From Microcoleus sp. FACHB-68 (lineage in GTDB: Bacteria; Cyanobacteriota; Cyanobacteriia; Cyanobacteriales; Oscillatoriaceae), in assembly GCF_014695715.1 (NCBI RefSeq), contig NZ_JACJOT010000008.1, positions 496,001 through 560,000 on the forward strand: 64,000 nt of DNA, in the 5' to 3' direction. This document shows positions 1 through 8,952 of the stretch, one piece after another (within the stretch, counting starts at the first letter, position 1; each line of letters begins with the position of its first letter). The notes under the pieces are model-generated. The model did no database searches, had not been told where the DNA came from, and was given only the letters and a program-made list of their open reading frames with translations. The translations under genes were made by a program, and so were the position numbers.

Positions 1-3000
1 ACCCTCGAAATCCAGCGGTTTGAATATACTGAATCAGCGCTTGCTGCCAGTCGCTTTTGAGGTCTAAGTTTCCAGATCCCAAAGGCACAGAAACCTGCAA
101 ATCTGGCAGAGTCGAGACATCCACCACTAAAATACTCGGCTTCCAATTCCGGCCATCGGCGATTTGAATCACCTGCAATAAGGTAGACAGTGCCGGCCAA
201 GAGGAATCGGAGTTGGCTGAGTTGTCATCTGCACTCCCTAACCAGGGATAAATTTGGAGAGGCCGGCCTCCAGGTGCTAAGGTCACTTGATTGGCGGCTT
301 GAGTGGTTTTGCGATCAAGGGTGACAAGGGGCAAAGAGGCCAATTTACTGTGACCGATCAGTTCTTGTAGGTACTCCAGCGGATCGTCGAGTCCGGCGGT
401 GGTATCGAGCAAGACAACATCAGGGTGCCAAACACGGGCCAGCAATTCTGCTTGTTCGAGATCATCGGCTTCTAGGACACGGTAATGATGCCGGTGCAAT
501 ACACTGTTGAGGTCTGCTATCAGCTGCGGAATTTCATCACTCACCTGGGAGGGATCGGGGTTAAGGGCGAGTGAAACTGAATTGGCACACAGGCGCAGAA
601 CCGTCAGCTTGGCGGGGGGATTTTCCTTGGGCTGGGTTAGCGCAGTTAACTTGTGTCGCAACGCTTCAGGTTGCACCGGCAGCGTCAAAAAGCCCTCCGC
701 ACTGTTTTGGGTGGCGAGTTCTTTTTCTGCTTGGGTGGCGGTGACGATCACCGGGATATGGCAAGTGCCGGCATCGGACTTGAGCAAAGTCAGCACATCC
801 CACCCCGACAGCAGCGGCAGCACGGGATTAAGGAAAATCACCTCCGGACTAAACCGGCGGGCTTTCTCCAGTGCTTCTGTGCCGGCACGGGCCACCACTA
901 CGCGATAGCCTAAACTGCTCAGCTGTTCTGTCAATTCTTCGATAAACCGGGGAACAGTTTCCACGATCAGCACCAGGCGATGCCGGTTGGCTGCCGGTTC
1001 TTCCCGCGAAGCCGCCGGTTGCGGTGGACACGGTGGCAGCAGCAAGGTAAATTGACTGCCTTCGGCTTCTTTAGAAACAAAGGTGACATCTCCCCCGTGC
1101 TGACGGGCAAGGCGCTGGGTTAATACCAGTCCTAACCCCGCACCCTCAAACCGGCGCGTCAGGGGATTTTCTAATTGCTGGAATTTTTGAAAGATTAAAT
1201 GCTGTTTGTCGTTAGCAATGCCAATGCCGGTATCCCAAACCGTAAAAGCAATCCAGCCTTCCCAGCGGCTAACTTTTAAGCCGGTTGCTCCCGTCGGTTC
1301 TGTGAATTTGAAGGCGTTTGATAGCAGGTGGACGAGCATCTGTCGTAGGCGCAACTCATCGGCAACCAGTGTCTCCAGTCCCGGTTCGATTTCGATGGAA
1401 AACTGCGTTTCTAAAACGGGTTCGTCGTCACTGTCTTGGTCGATCTCTGTATCCTGACGTTCTGAGGCCGATTGCTGCCATGCTTGTTTGAAGGCGCGAT
1501 CACAGACGTTAGTGATGTTCACCGGCTCTACAATCAGTTCCATTTGACCTGTTTCGATGCGGGTCAGATCCAAAATGTCATTAACCACCGTCATCAAATG
1601 ACGCCCGCTTTGATAGATCAGCCGCGCATAACGGGCTTGGCGTTCGTTCAGTTCTCCTATTGAGCGGTCTTTAAGTAAGCTAGATAATCCTAAAACAGCC
1701 GTGAGCGGAGTTTTAAGTTCGTGACTAATACAGGCTAAAAATTCATCTTTTAACCGATTTAGCTGGACTAAATCTGCATTTTTACCCGCCAGTTCTTTGG
1801 CGACTTGCTGGTGTTCTGTGACATCTTCTGCAAGTACCAACCACAGCCTTTCTTCTGATTGCGAAGTGAAGCCTGAAGCGTGGGTGTTTAATGCTTCGCT
1901 TTCATTTTTAATCGGTTCTTTCGAGCCGGCAAAGAATGAGAAAGCCTCCTCACCGGATGCCGTCCCACTGCCTATTGAATGCGCTTCGCCGGCAGATGCT
2001 CGCTTTGCCGAGTGCCGGTAGGCGGCAGACATTTGGCCCATCCGTTCTTCTGGGCCGGCACTTTCTGAGGGTTCTGGTTTGGGTAAAGCAATGCCCAGCG
2101 GCATTTTCACAAATTGCCAAACTTTCTCTTGCCCAGTCGGCATGGAGCAAACGCCTAAGCTAGCAGCCAATTCTAAATCGAGCTGGCTCCAGTTAGTTAC
2201 AGCGTTTTCACTTCCTATCGCATTTGTGCTTTCTTGACGTTGCCAGAGCGTGTGTTTGAAGGTTTCAACGCTGGCAGCTTCCTGTTCGTTACTTTCACTT
2301 TTTTCCGGAGATTTTTGTCTTTGTTTTTCTTTGTTTCCCTCCCCGTGAGCAGTGGTTTCCCAACCGGGAAATTCTGAAAATTGCCGGCTCCACGCTAAGT
2401 TGCAAGTAACGATTTCACCTGTATTGCTTTGCACACATAAGGGCAACGGCAGGCGTTCTAGAAGTTGGATCAGGGAATTGAGCGTTTTGAAGTGGGAGGT
2501 TTCAATGGTGAATGCCGGCTTATATTCAGCACTGTTTTCACTGCCCATGCCGGTTTCTAAGCTGGGGGTTAAATGCTCTGCCAAAAATTTTAAGAGCCGC
2601 CCGCGATCCAAAAGTCCCAAAAACTTGCCGGCGGCATCAACCAAAGCTAAATCGGGGTTTGACTGCGCTTGAAGGTGTGGCCACAATTGATTTAGGCTAA
2701 GACTCGCGCTCAGTCCAGTTAAAGGCTGGATCAGAGGGGGTCCTGTAGCCCACAGGGGTTGTTGCGGGTCTAAATCGCCAGAAACCGGGGTTCTGTGGTC
2801 TTTCCTGGCATGAGATTCTTGCTGAGGGGATAAGTGGCCATTTATCAGATAGGGTAGGCAGTTCCGCAAGGATATGATGCCCAAGGGAGATTGGCGCTCA
2901 CTGACGAGCACGATTTGATCGCACTGCCCTTGACGGAATATCTCTAGCACTGTTGCCAGCCGGGATGTCTGAGTTACAGTGGGCACAGACGCTATAAATG

Positions 3001-3028
3001 TTTGCAGATAGGAAGTAGGGATTGACAT
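1..3028 (-). CDS. Hybrid histidine kinase with CBS, PAS and degenerate receiver domains (partial, runs off the left edge)
   Basis: Reading the minus strand from the ATG at 3028 gives an open frame of about 1009 codons that leaves the window without a stop. In order: a CBS-like pair (about residues 5-160), a PAS-like segment (about 185-215), a HisKA domain with motif ISHELKTPL (phospho-acceptor His436), a HATPase domain with GTGIG-type and GAGLGL boxes, then receiver-like domains. The first receiver has Asn734 where the phosphorylated Asp should be (VIFLNP) and Leu instead of the conserved Lys (LTLP), so it looks like a pseudo-receiver. The second keeps an Asp (VVLLD, Asp875) but lacks the upstream acidic pair. 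It is divergent from kaiA across a 320-bp spacer. CikA is the known clock-linked kinase with a pseudo-receiver, but it has a GAF rather than CBS module, so this is not simply CikA. A role in clock input or output is inference. Confidence 0.85.
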   Translation of the reverse strand, partial: MSIPTSYLQTFIASVPTVTQTSRLATVLEIFRQGQCDQIVLVSERQSPLGIISLRNCLPYLINGHLSPQQESHARKDHRTPVSGDLDPQQPLWATGPPLIQPLTGLSASLSLNQLWPHLQAQSNPDLALVDAAGKFLGLLDRGRLLKFLAEHLTPSLETGMGSENSAEYKPAFTIETSHFKTLNSLIQLLERLPLPLCVQSNTGEIVTCNLAWSRQFSEFPGWETTAHGEGNKEKQRQKSPEKSESNEQEAASVETFKHTLWQRQESTNAIGSENAVTNWSQLDLELAASLGVCSMPTGQEKVWQFVKMPLGIALPKPEPSESAGPEERMGQMSAAYRHSAKRASAGEAHSIGSGTASGEEAFSFFAGSKEPIKNESEALNTHASGFTSQSEERLWLVLAEDVTEHQQVAKELAGKNADLVQLNRLKDEFLACISHELKTPLTAVLGLSSLLKDRSIGELNERQARYARLIYQSGRHLMTVVNDILDLTRIETGQMELIVEPVNITNVCDRAFKQAWQQSASERQDTEIDQDSDDEPVLETQFSIEIEPGLETLVADELRLRQMLVHLLSNAFKFTEPTGATGLKVSRWEGWIAFTVWDTGIGIANDKQHLIFQKFQQLENPLTRRFEGAGLGLVLTQRLARQHGGDVTFVSKEAEGSQFTLLLPPCPPQPAASREEPAANRHRLVLIVETVPRFIEELTEQLSSLGYRVVVARAGTEALEKARRFSPEVIFLNPVLPLLSGWDVLTLLKSDAGTCHIPVIVTATQAEKELATQNSAEGFLTLPVQPEALRHKLTALTQPKENPPAKLTVLRLCANSVSLALNPDPSQVSDEIPQLIADLNSVLHRHHYRVLEADDLEQAELLARVWHPDVVLLDTTAGLDDPLEYLQELIGHSKLASLPLVTLDRKTTQAANQVTLAPGGRPLQIYPWLGSADDNSANSDSSWPALSTLLQVIQIADGRNWKPSILVVDVSTLPDLQVSVPLGSGNLDLKSDWQQALIQYIQTAGFRG

Positions 3029-3223
3029 TACAAAAGTTGCATTTACAGATAAGTTACAGCCCCTACATATCGTGCGGTGGCAAGGGTTCGGCGCAGTCAA
3101 GCCGGTGGCCACACTTCGAGCCTTGGCTCAAAGCTCTCAATTGTGAGGGACAAAGGCCGTAGAAACTTGCAAGGGGGGACAGCTCAATTATTACTTGTTA
3201 GCGAGGAAATCGAACGCTTTGCC

Positions 3224-3241
3224 CTTACAATTGGTTACAAT
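3224..3241 (+). promoter_or_regulatory. HLR1-like RpaB binding site upstream of kaiA
   Basis: CTTACAAT-TG-GTTACAAT matches the HLR1 consensus (two (G/T)TTACA(T/A)(T/A) octamers separated by two bases) at all defined positions except the first base. It ends 107 bp before the kaiA start codon. RpaB binding to HLR1 sites, including the kaiBC promoter of Synechococcus elongatus, is established; an RpaB-type gene is in this window at 51.8 kb. Occupancy here is inferred. Confidence 0.55.
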
Positions 3242-3348
3242 TAAGAGTTGAATATTGAAGCAAATATTAAGCTTCTGGTTTAGGCGGCTCCTGTTATCAC
3301 AAATGCTGTAACACAAACAGCAACTCTGTTCATTTATCGGCTACGTCT

Positions 3349-4284
3349 TTGCGCCCTCAACTCTCTATTTGTATTTTCCTGCATTCCAACCAAATCGCCG
3401 AGTCTCTGACACGACTTTTGGTTAATGAGCGATATTCTGTCAGTTCCTTCACCTCTGAAGCAGAATTTTTGCACTTTGTCGAGAGCAAAAAACAACAACT
3501 TGATTGTTTGATTTTAGAAGATGATCCCGCTTGGCAGCCGGTGGCTAGTCATCTGCGCCAGGAAGTTATCGTGTTGCCGGCAGTCATTGTGGATGTGAGT
3601 CAGCCACAGATCAACAACGACGAAATGCCGGCAAATCCCACCATCAGTGCGGTTGAGGTTGCAATGTCTCAAAGGTCTGCGGTGGTGGACGAGGCTGTTT
3701 TGAGCTGCTTTTACCACAGTGCGGAGGTTAGGGTATCCACAGCCCAGTTTAACCAGATTACAGATTTTATTCACCAAGCACTGACGGAATTTCTCAGTCT
3801 TTCTCCCTACGGAGACTTGACAAGACCGGCATCTGGGGGCAACTCTGCGGCCACATCCCTCACCCAGCATTTACTCCTGCAACAGCAGCGCCGGCTGTCC
3901 GAGAAGTTGAGGGAACGATTAGGATACTTAGGTGTGTATTATAAAAGGAATCCCCAAGGATTTTTACGGCATCTGCCCCCAGCAGAAAGGCGCGAATTTT
4001 TAGACAGTCTAAAAGCAGATTACCGGGAGATTGTTTTAAGTTATTTTTCTGATGATAATAATTTAAATCAAAAAATTGATAATTTTGTAAACATCGCCTT
4101 TTTTGCCGATGTGCCGGTAACAAATATAGTTGAGATACACATGGAATTAATGGATGATTTTGCCAAACAGCTAAAATTAGAAGGTCGGAATGAAGAAATT
4201 CTGCTTGACTACCGCTTAACCTTGATTGATACCATTGCTCATCTGTGCGAGATGTATCGCCGATCTCTCCCCCAAGAGTCGTGA
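3349..4284 (+). CDS. kaiA: Circadian clock protein KaiA (full length)
   Basis: KaiA stimulates KaiC autophosphorylation by binding the KaiC C-terminal tail. The 311-residue product has both parts of the family: an N-terminal pseudo-receiver (about 1-140, starting LRPQLSICIF) and the C-terminal four-helix dimerisation and KaiC-binding domain (about 185-305, from LSEKLRERLG to the end). The start is TTG; no in-frame ATG lies nearby upstream, and the N-terminus lines up with the S. elongatus protein from this codon. Some heterocystous cyanobacteria have KaiA reduced to the C-terminal domain; this one is not reduced. It is followed by kaiB after 166 bp, a gap that holds a dispersed repeat. Confidence 0.95.
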   Translation: MRPQLSICIFLHSNQIAESLTRLLVNERYSVSSFTSEAEFLHFVESKKQQLDCLILEDDPAWQPVASHLRQEVIVLPAVIVDVSQPQINNDEMPANPTISAVEVAMSQRSAVVDEAVLSCFYHSAEVRVSTAQFNQITDFIHQALTEFLSLSPYGDLTRPASGGNSAATSLTQHLLLQQQRRLSEKLRERLGYLGVYYKRNPQGFLRHLPPAERREFLDSLKADYREIVLSYFSDDNNLNQKIDNFVNIAFFADVPVTNIVEIHMELMDDFAKQLKLEGRNEEILLDYRLTLIDTIAHLCEMYRRSLPQES

Positions 4285-4360
4285 GAACGTGTAAGAAGTG
4301 AAGGGCTGCGTTCCGTGAAACGTTTTGACTCGAAAGAAATCGCTTGCCCTTTACTTTATT

Positions 4361-4385
4361 TGCTACGCGCACGCTGCGCTATCAC
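4361..4385 (+). repeat. Dispersed GCTACGC/GCACGCTGCGCTATC repeat between kaiA and kaiB
   Basis: The 15-mer GCACGCTGCGCTATC here recurs exactly at 20986-21000, inside a longer array of the same family. It lies in the 166-bp kaiA-kaiB spacer, outside both proteins. It looks like a family of short interspersed cyanobacterial repeats. Confidence 0.6.
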
Positions 4386-4450
4386 CCTTCACCCATGTAC
4401 AGACATGGCACAGCCACGCTCCTACTTTAACCTTCACCCTTGTTATACTT

Positions 4451-4768
4451 ATGTCTTCTCTAAAAAAAACTTATATTCTCAAGCTCTACGTGGCCGGCAA
4501 TACTCCCAACTCTGTCCGGGCTTTAAAAACTCTCAAAAATATCCTAGAAGAGGAGTTTCAGGGTGTATACGCGCTGAAAGTGATTGACGTTCTTAAAAAT
4601 CCGCAACTGGCTGAGGAAGACAAAATTTTGGCAACTCCAACCTTGTCAAAAATCTTGCCGCCGCCGGTTCGCAAAATTATTGGCGATCTGTCGGATCGAG
4701 AGAAAGTTTTAATTGGGTTAGACCTTCTTTATGAAGAACTGTGTGAAGAAGAACAAAAGCTTAGTTAA
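4451..4768 (+). CDS. kaiB: Circadian clock protein KaiB
   Basis: KaiB is the thioredoxin-like fold-switching partner that binds the KaiC CI ring at night and sequesters KaiA. The 105-residue product contains the family core: [14 protein letters not shown] near the N-terminus, a [18 protein letters not shown] segment, and [13 protein letters not shown] with an acidic tail. The open frame extends upstream to 4325, but that part reads through the inter-kai repeat and is not KaiB-like; the ATG at 4451 gives the usual family length of about 102-105 residues. It precedes kaiC by 109 bp on the same strand. Confidence 0.96.
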   Translation: MSSLKKTYILKLYVAGNTPNSVRALKTLKNILEEEFQGVYALKVIDVLKNPQLAEEDKILATPTLSKILPPPVRKIIGDLSDREKVLIGLDLLYEELCEEEQKLS

Positions 4769-4782
4769 ATAAAGGGTTGAAA

Positions 4783-4815
4783 GCACGCTTTTCCCTATCG
4801 TGCGGGTTTTGTGGT
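4783..4815 (+). terminator. Possible weak stem-loop between kaiB and kaiC
   Basis: GCACG (4783-4787) can pair with CGTGC (4799-4803) around an 11-nt loop, followed by GGGTTTTG. The stem is only five base pairs, so partial attenuation of kaiBC read-through is possible but weakly supported. Confidence 0.25.
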
Positions 4816-4877
4816 AAAAAAAATTAGGGCAAATATTCAATTCGTAAATTTACATTCAGTTTTGAACAACTAAAGCT

Positions 4878-6446
4878 ATGAATAAACTTCAGCAAATAGG
4901 GCAACCCAATCAATTGCCAGCCAGGGGAGTCCAGAAAATTCGCACGATGATAGAAGGCTTTGATGACATCAGTCATGGAGGTCTGCCGGTGGGGAGAACC
5001 ACCTTAGTCAGCGGCACTTCTGGAACCGGCAAGACGATGCTAGCTGTTCAGTTTCTTTATAACGGGATCACAATATTTGATGAAGCCGGCGTCTTTGTAA
5101 CCTTTGAAGAATCTCCTGCCGATATTATTAAAAATGCCTCAAGTTTTGGTTGGGATTTACAGGGTTTGATCGATGAAGGAAAATTATTTATTCTGGATGC
5201 TTCTCCTGATCCAGAAGGGCAAGATGTGGTGGGAAGTTTTGACCTATCTGCCCTGATCGAGCGGATTCAGTATGCGATTCGTAAATATAAGGCAAAACGA
5301 GTTTCCATCGACTCCGTAACAGCGGTATTTCAGCAGTATGATGCAGCCTCTGTGGTGCGACGGGAAATCTTTCGTTTAGTTGCCCGCCTTAAACAAGTTG
5401 GCGTCACAACGATTATGACAACAGAACGGGTGGAAGAATATGGGCCGGTTGCCCGGTTTGGCGTAGAAGAATTTGTTTCAGATAATGTTGTGATTGTCCG
5501 AAATGTATTAGAAGGCGAACGCCGGCGTCGCACGATGGAAATTTTGAAGCTGCGCGGAACAACTCACATGAAAGGGGAATATCCTTTCACGATGACTGAT
5601 GAAGGCATCAATATTTTCCCACTCGGCGCGATGCGACTGACTCAGCGATCTTCCAACATTCGCGTCTCTTCTGGTGTCAAAACTCTGGACGAAATGTGCG
5701 GCGGTGGTTTCTTTAAAGATTCGATTATTTTGGCAACTGGGGCAACCGGCACCGGCAAGACACTATTGGTGAGCAAATTTGTTGAAAATGCTTGCAAAAA
5801 TGGCGAACGTGCTTTGCTATTTGCCTACGAAGAATCCCGCGCCCAGTTATTGCGAAATGCTTACTCATGGGGCATTGATTTTGAAGAATGGGAACAGAAA
5901 GGATTGCTAAAAATCCGCTGTGCTTACCCGGAATCTGCCGGCTTAGAAGACCACTTGCAAATTATTAAATCAGAATTGACGGATTTTAAACCGGCTCGTC
6001 TTGCGATTGACTCTCTCTCGGCTTTAGAACGCGGAATCAGCAACAATGCCTTTCGTCAGTTTGTCATTGGCGTCACCGGCTATGCCAAGCAAGAAGAAAT
6101 CACCGGCTTCTTCACCAACACCACCGACCAATTTATGGGTTCTCATTCGATTACAGACTCCCATATTTCCACCATTACCGATACGATTATCATGTTGCAG
6201 TATGTGGAAATTCGCGGAGACATGGCGCGGGCGATTAATGTCTTCAAAATGCGGGGTTCCTGGCATGATAAAGGCATTCGTGAGTACACCATTAGTCAAA
6301 ATGGCCCAGAGATTAAAGATTCTTTCCGCAATTACGAACGAATTATTAGTGGATCTCCCAGCCGAATCTCAATTGATGAAAAGAGCGAACTGTCCCGAAT
6401 TGTAAAAGGTGTCCAGGGCAAGAAAAACGAGGATTTAGACAGTTAA
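4878..6446 (+). CDS. kaiC: Circadian clock ATPase/autokinase KaiC
   Basis: KaiC is the hexameric core oscillator: the CI ring hydrolyses ATP slowly, and the CII ring autophosphorylates and dephosphorylates in a daily cycle. The 522 residues contain two RecA-like domains. CI has Walker A GTSGTGKT (Lys52) and catalytic Glu77-Glu78. CII has Walker A GATGTGKT (Lys294) and YEES. The phosphorylation sites sit at exactly the S. elongatus numbering: Thr426, Ser431 and Thr432 in ITDSHISTITD. The C-terminal tail after SGSPSRIS carries the KaiA-binding segment. All known functional residues that can be checked are present, so it should be a working oscillator. Downstream, GGTGAGA (6491-6497) and TCTCACC (6515-6521) could form a loose terminator-like hairpin. 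Confidence 0.98.
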   Translation: MNKLQQIGQPNQLPARGVQKIRTMIEGFDDISHGGLPVGRTTLVSGTSGTGKTMLAVQFLYNGITIFDEAGVFVTFEESPADIIKNASSFGWDLQGLIDEGKLFILDASPDPEGQDVVGSFDLSALIERIQYAIRKYKAKRVSIDSVTAVFQQYDAASVVRREIFRLVARLKQVGVTTIMTTERVEEYGPVARFGVEEFVSDNVVIVRNVLEGERRRRTMEILKLRGTTHMKGEYPFTMTDEGINIFPLGAMRLTQRSSNIRVSSGVKTLDEMCGGGFFKDSIILATGATGTGKTLLVSKFVENACKNGERALLFAYEESRAQLLRNAYSWGIDFEEWEQKGLLKIRCAYPESAGLEDHLQIIKSELTDFKPARLAIDSLSALERGISNNAFRQFVIGVTGYAKQEEITGFFTNTTDQFMGSHSITDSHISTITDTIIMLQYVEIRGDMARAINVFKMRGSWHDKGIREYTISQNGPEIKDSFRNYERIISGSPSRISIDEKSELSRIVKGVQGKKNEDLDS

Positions 6447-6623
6447 ATAAACTTTAGTTGCAGCCAGCCGTCCTAGTTTTACAGAGAGGGGGTGAGAGGA
6501 AAAAATACTCAATTTCTCACCTAATTTCCCCTTTCTTACTCTGGGGTAAATTATCCCAAACTCGTCGGCTACCTAATGCTCAATGCGCCTTTGCTGTTTT
6601 TAAACATGATAGGTAAAAGCCAG

Positions 6624-6875
6624 ATGGCAATAAATGTCAGTGTACCCGAAGCAACAAGACAGTTTACTGAATTACTTCAGCGAGTTAGACAAGGTGAAGA
6701 AGTCATCATTTCTGAAGCGGGGATGCCTGTGGCGCGACTGCTTCCCATCTCTGCCAAATCTCCTCGTATTCCCGGACAAGATCGCGGTAAAGTAATCGTT
6801 TCACCTGATTTTGATCATCCTCTGCCAGAAGATGTCATCAACGATTTTATTAATCCGACGACACCTCAATTATGA
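6624..6875 (+). CDS. Type II antitoxin, Phd/YefM family
   Basis: An 83-residue protein of Phd/YefM type. The N-terminus MAINVSVPEATRQFTELLQR is the DNA-binding part that recognises the operon promoter, followed by VRQGEEVIISEAGMPVARLLP and a variable C-terminus expected to bind the toxin. Its stop overlaps the start of the PIN toxin by four bases (ATGA), a translationally coupled arrangement normal for these pairs. Upstream in-frame starts at 6576 and 6606 would add residues that do not resemble the family, so 6624 was preferred. Confidence 0.85.
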   Translation: MAINVSVPEATRQFTELLQRVRQGEEVIISEAGMPVARLLPISAKSPRIPGQDRGKVIVSPDFDHPLPEDVINDFINPTTPQL

Positions 6876-7258
6876 GAGTTGTGCTGGATACTCATACATT
6901 TCTCTGGTGGGTGACTGATGCGCCTCAGTTATCCAATACTGTGCGCGGAATTATTGCAGATTCAGACAATACTATACTTTTTAGTGCTGCTAGCGCGTGG
7001 GAAATTGTGATTAAAGTCCGTACAGGGAAGCTGATCTTACCCGAAGAACCAGAATCCTATATTCCTTCTAGATTAGCTGCTAATCAGTTTGAGAGCTTGC
7101 CAATTCAGATGAATCATGTTTTGCAAGTTGCTAAGCTACCAGGCTATCATAAAGATCCCTTTGATCGGATTTTAATCGCTCAAAGTCAAATTGAAAAAAT
7201 TCCTATTTTAACGATAGATAATCTAATTACTCAATATGCCGTGAGCAGCATTTGGTAA
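6872..7258 (+). CDS. PIN-domain toxin (VapC-like RNase)
   Basis: A 128-residue PIN-domain protein. The acidic residues expected to bind Mg2+ are visible: Asp6 in VVLDTHTFLWW, a Glu in the SAWEI motif and an Asp in KDPFDRILIAQ, with a late Asp in TIDNLI. Such toxins cleave RNA when freed from the antitoxin. It shares an ATGA overlap with the Phd-like gene, so the two form a two-gene toxin-antitoxin operon just after kaiC. The family is common in cyanobacterial chromosomes. Confidence 0.88.
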   Translation: MRVVLDTHTFLWWVTDAPQLSNTVRGIIADSDNTILFSAASAWEIVIKVRTGKLILPEEPESYIPSRLAANQFESLPIQMNHVLQVAKLPGYHKDPFDRILIAQSQIEKIPILTIDNLITQYAVSSIW

Positions 7259-7404
7259 GACTTATTGCAATTCTAGGCAAGTGCTTTTGGTAATCTACGA
7301 AGCTTTGATTGCTGCCAGCTAAATAAGAACAATTGATCAGAAAGACCCATAATTGGATGATGGCAACAGCCTTAATCAGCAATTATGAGCCACTGTAAGT
7401 TTAA

Positions 7405-7477
7405 CGAACACGGAGGGATTTGAACCCCCGACCCTTAGAACCGGAATCTAATGCTCTATCCACTGAGCTACGTGTCC
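7405..7477 (-). tRNA. tRNA-Arg (anticodon CCG)
   Basis: Read on the minus strand: acceptor GGACACG pairs with CGTGTTC (one G-U), discriminator G, D arm with AGCTCAGTGGATAGAGC, anticodon stem TTAGA/TCTAA enclosing TTCCGGT (anticodon CCG, codon CGG), and T arm GGGGGTTCAAATCCC. Length is 73 nt with no encoded CCA. Confidence 0.95.
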
Positions 7478-7564
7478 TAACATTTAAGTAGTATAGCACT
7501 TATTAAGCCGGCTGACCAGTAACCTGATCCGAAAGAGGGGAAGAAGGCAGCCGGCAGCCGTTGG

Positions 7565-8950
7565 TTAAGAACAGATCGCCAAAGTTAGCTGAGATTCGCG
7601 CCAGCCGGCTAAGTCAGCCAATGCGCGATCTCGATACTTGCCATAGCGTTCTTGCTTGCTGCGAATTTTCACCGGCAACTCTGGCAAAATTCCAAAATTC
7701 GGCGGCATCGGCTGAAAATGCTTCGGTTCAGCGGAACTGATGAACTCAAACAGCGAACCCATCATCGTTGTCACCGGCAGCTTCACGGTTTCCAACCCTA
7801 GCGCCAGCCGCGCCGCATTGGTTCCCGCCAGCCAACCTCCCGCCGCTGCTGCTGTGTAACCTTCTGTGCCGGTTAATTGTCCTGCCGCCAATAAGGTTGG
7901 ACGCTGCTTAAATTGCAGGGTTGGATAAAGTAGTTGCGGCGCATTGATAAACGTGTTGCGATGCATCACACCCATCCGCACAAATTCCGCCTCTTCCAAC
8001 CCCGGAATCATCCGAAATACGCGCGTTTGTTCACCCCATCGCAAATTTGTTTGGAATCCCACCATATTCCACAATTGGCCGGCTTTGTCTTCTTGGCGCA
8101 ATTGCACCACCGCGTAGCAGTTGTGGATTTTAAACTTTCGCGCTTCGATGGGGTCATCTCCCAACTCGGCTTTTTTACGGGGATCGAATAATCCCACCGG
8201 CTTTAAAGGGCCATAGCGCATCGTATCTTCGCCTCGCTTAGCCATTTCTTCAATCGGCAAACACGCTTCAAAAAATTTGGCTGTTTCCCGTTCAAAATCC
8301 TTTAATTCTGCCTGTTCTGCCGCACATATTTCTCGCCAAAAGTTTAGATACTGCTCTTTCGTCATGGGGCAGTTGATATAATCTGCGTCGCCTTTGTCGT
8401 AGCGAGAAGCACGAAACGCGATATCAAAATTAATTGACTCTCCCACAACAATTGGGCTGGCGGCATCAAAAAAACTCATGTATTCCATGCCGGTGAACCG
8501 CTGCAAATCTGCCGCCAAATTGTGAGTGGTGAGCGGGCCGGTTGTCAGGACAGTAATCCCGTCTGGGGGAATTTGGTGAACTTCGTCTCGGCGCAATTCG
8601 ATTAAGGGATGAGCGTCGAGGGTTTCTGTTAAATTCCGGCTAAATACCGCTCGATCTACGGCTAAAGCACCGCCTGCCGGCACATTATGTTCGTCTGCTT
8701 TGCCGATAATAATTGAACCGAGTTGCCGCAATTCTTCGTGGAGTAAACCGGCAGCGCGATCCGTTGCTTTTGCGCCAAATGAGTTACTACAAACTAATTC
8801 TGCTAATTCGCCGGTGTGATGCGCTGGACTGAGGTGATTGGGGCGCATTTCGTGTAAAATTACCGGCACTCCTGCTTGTGCGATTTGCCAAGCTGCTTCG
8901 GTGCCGGCGAGTCCCCCGCCAATTACGTGAATCGGTTGTTTTTCTGTCAT
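7565..8950 (-). CDS. trmFO: Methylenetetrahydrofolate-tRNA-(uracil-54-C5)-methyltransferase TrmFO
   Basis: This flavoprotein makes m5U54 in the tRNA T-loop using methylenetetrahydrofolate. The 461-residue product begins with a FAD-binding GGGLAG loop (11-16) and has the catalytic Cys54 in VCSNSFGA; near the C-terminus is [15 protein letters not shown], the second conserved flavin-contact region. The frame is open further upstream to 9025, but the ATG at 8950 fits the family and lies two bases after the stop of the large kinase gene, so the two are probably co-transcribed. Confidence 0.96.
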   Translation of the reverse strand: MTEKQPIHVIGGGLAGTEAAWQIAQAGVPVILHEMRPNHLSPAHHTGELAELVCSNSFGAKATDRAAGLLHEELRQLGSIIIGKADEHNVPAGGALAVDRAVFSRNLTETLDAHPLIELRRDEVHQIPPDGITVLTTGPLTTHNLAADLQRFTGMEYMSFFDAASPIVVGESINFDIAFRASRYDKGDADYINCPMTKEQYLNFWREICAAEQAELKDFERETAKFFEACLPIEEMAKRGEDTMRYGPLKPVGLFDPRKKAELGDDPIEARKFKIHNCYAVVQLRQEDKAGQLWNMVGFQTNLRWGEQTRVFRMIPGLEEAEFVRMGVMHRNTFINAPQLLYPTLQFKQRPTLLAAGQLTGTEGYTAAAAGGWLAGTNAARLALGLETVKLPVTTMMGSLFEFISSAEPKHFQPMPPNFGILPELPVKIRSKQERYGKYRDRALADLAGWRESQLTLAICS

Positions 8951-8952
8951 TT

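Noticed and set aside
3043-3058. Second TTACA pair near the kinase start as another HLR1 site
   Set aside because: The TTACA cores are 11 bp apart rather than the required 10, so the octamers are out of phase.
3860-4372. 170-codon minus-strand frame opposite kaiA
   Set aside because: It overlaps the conserved KaiA C-terminal domain and has no coherent domain of its own.
4325-4450. 42-codon N-terminal extension of KaiB
   Set aside because: It reads through a dispersed repeat and has no similarity to KaiB; the normal 105-residue protein starts at 4451.
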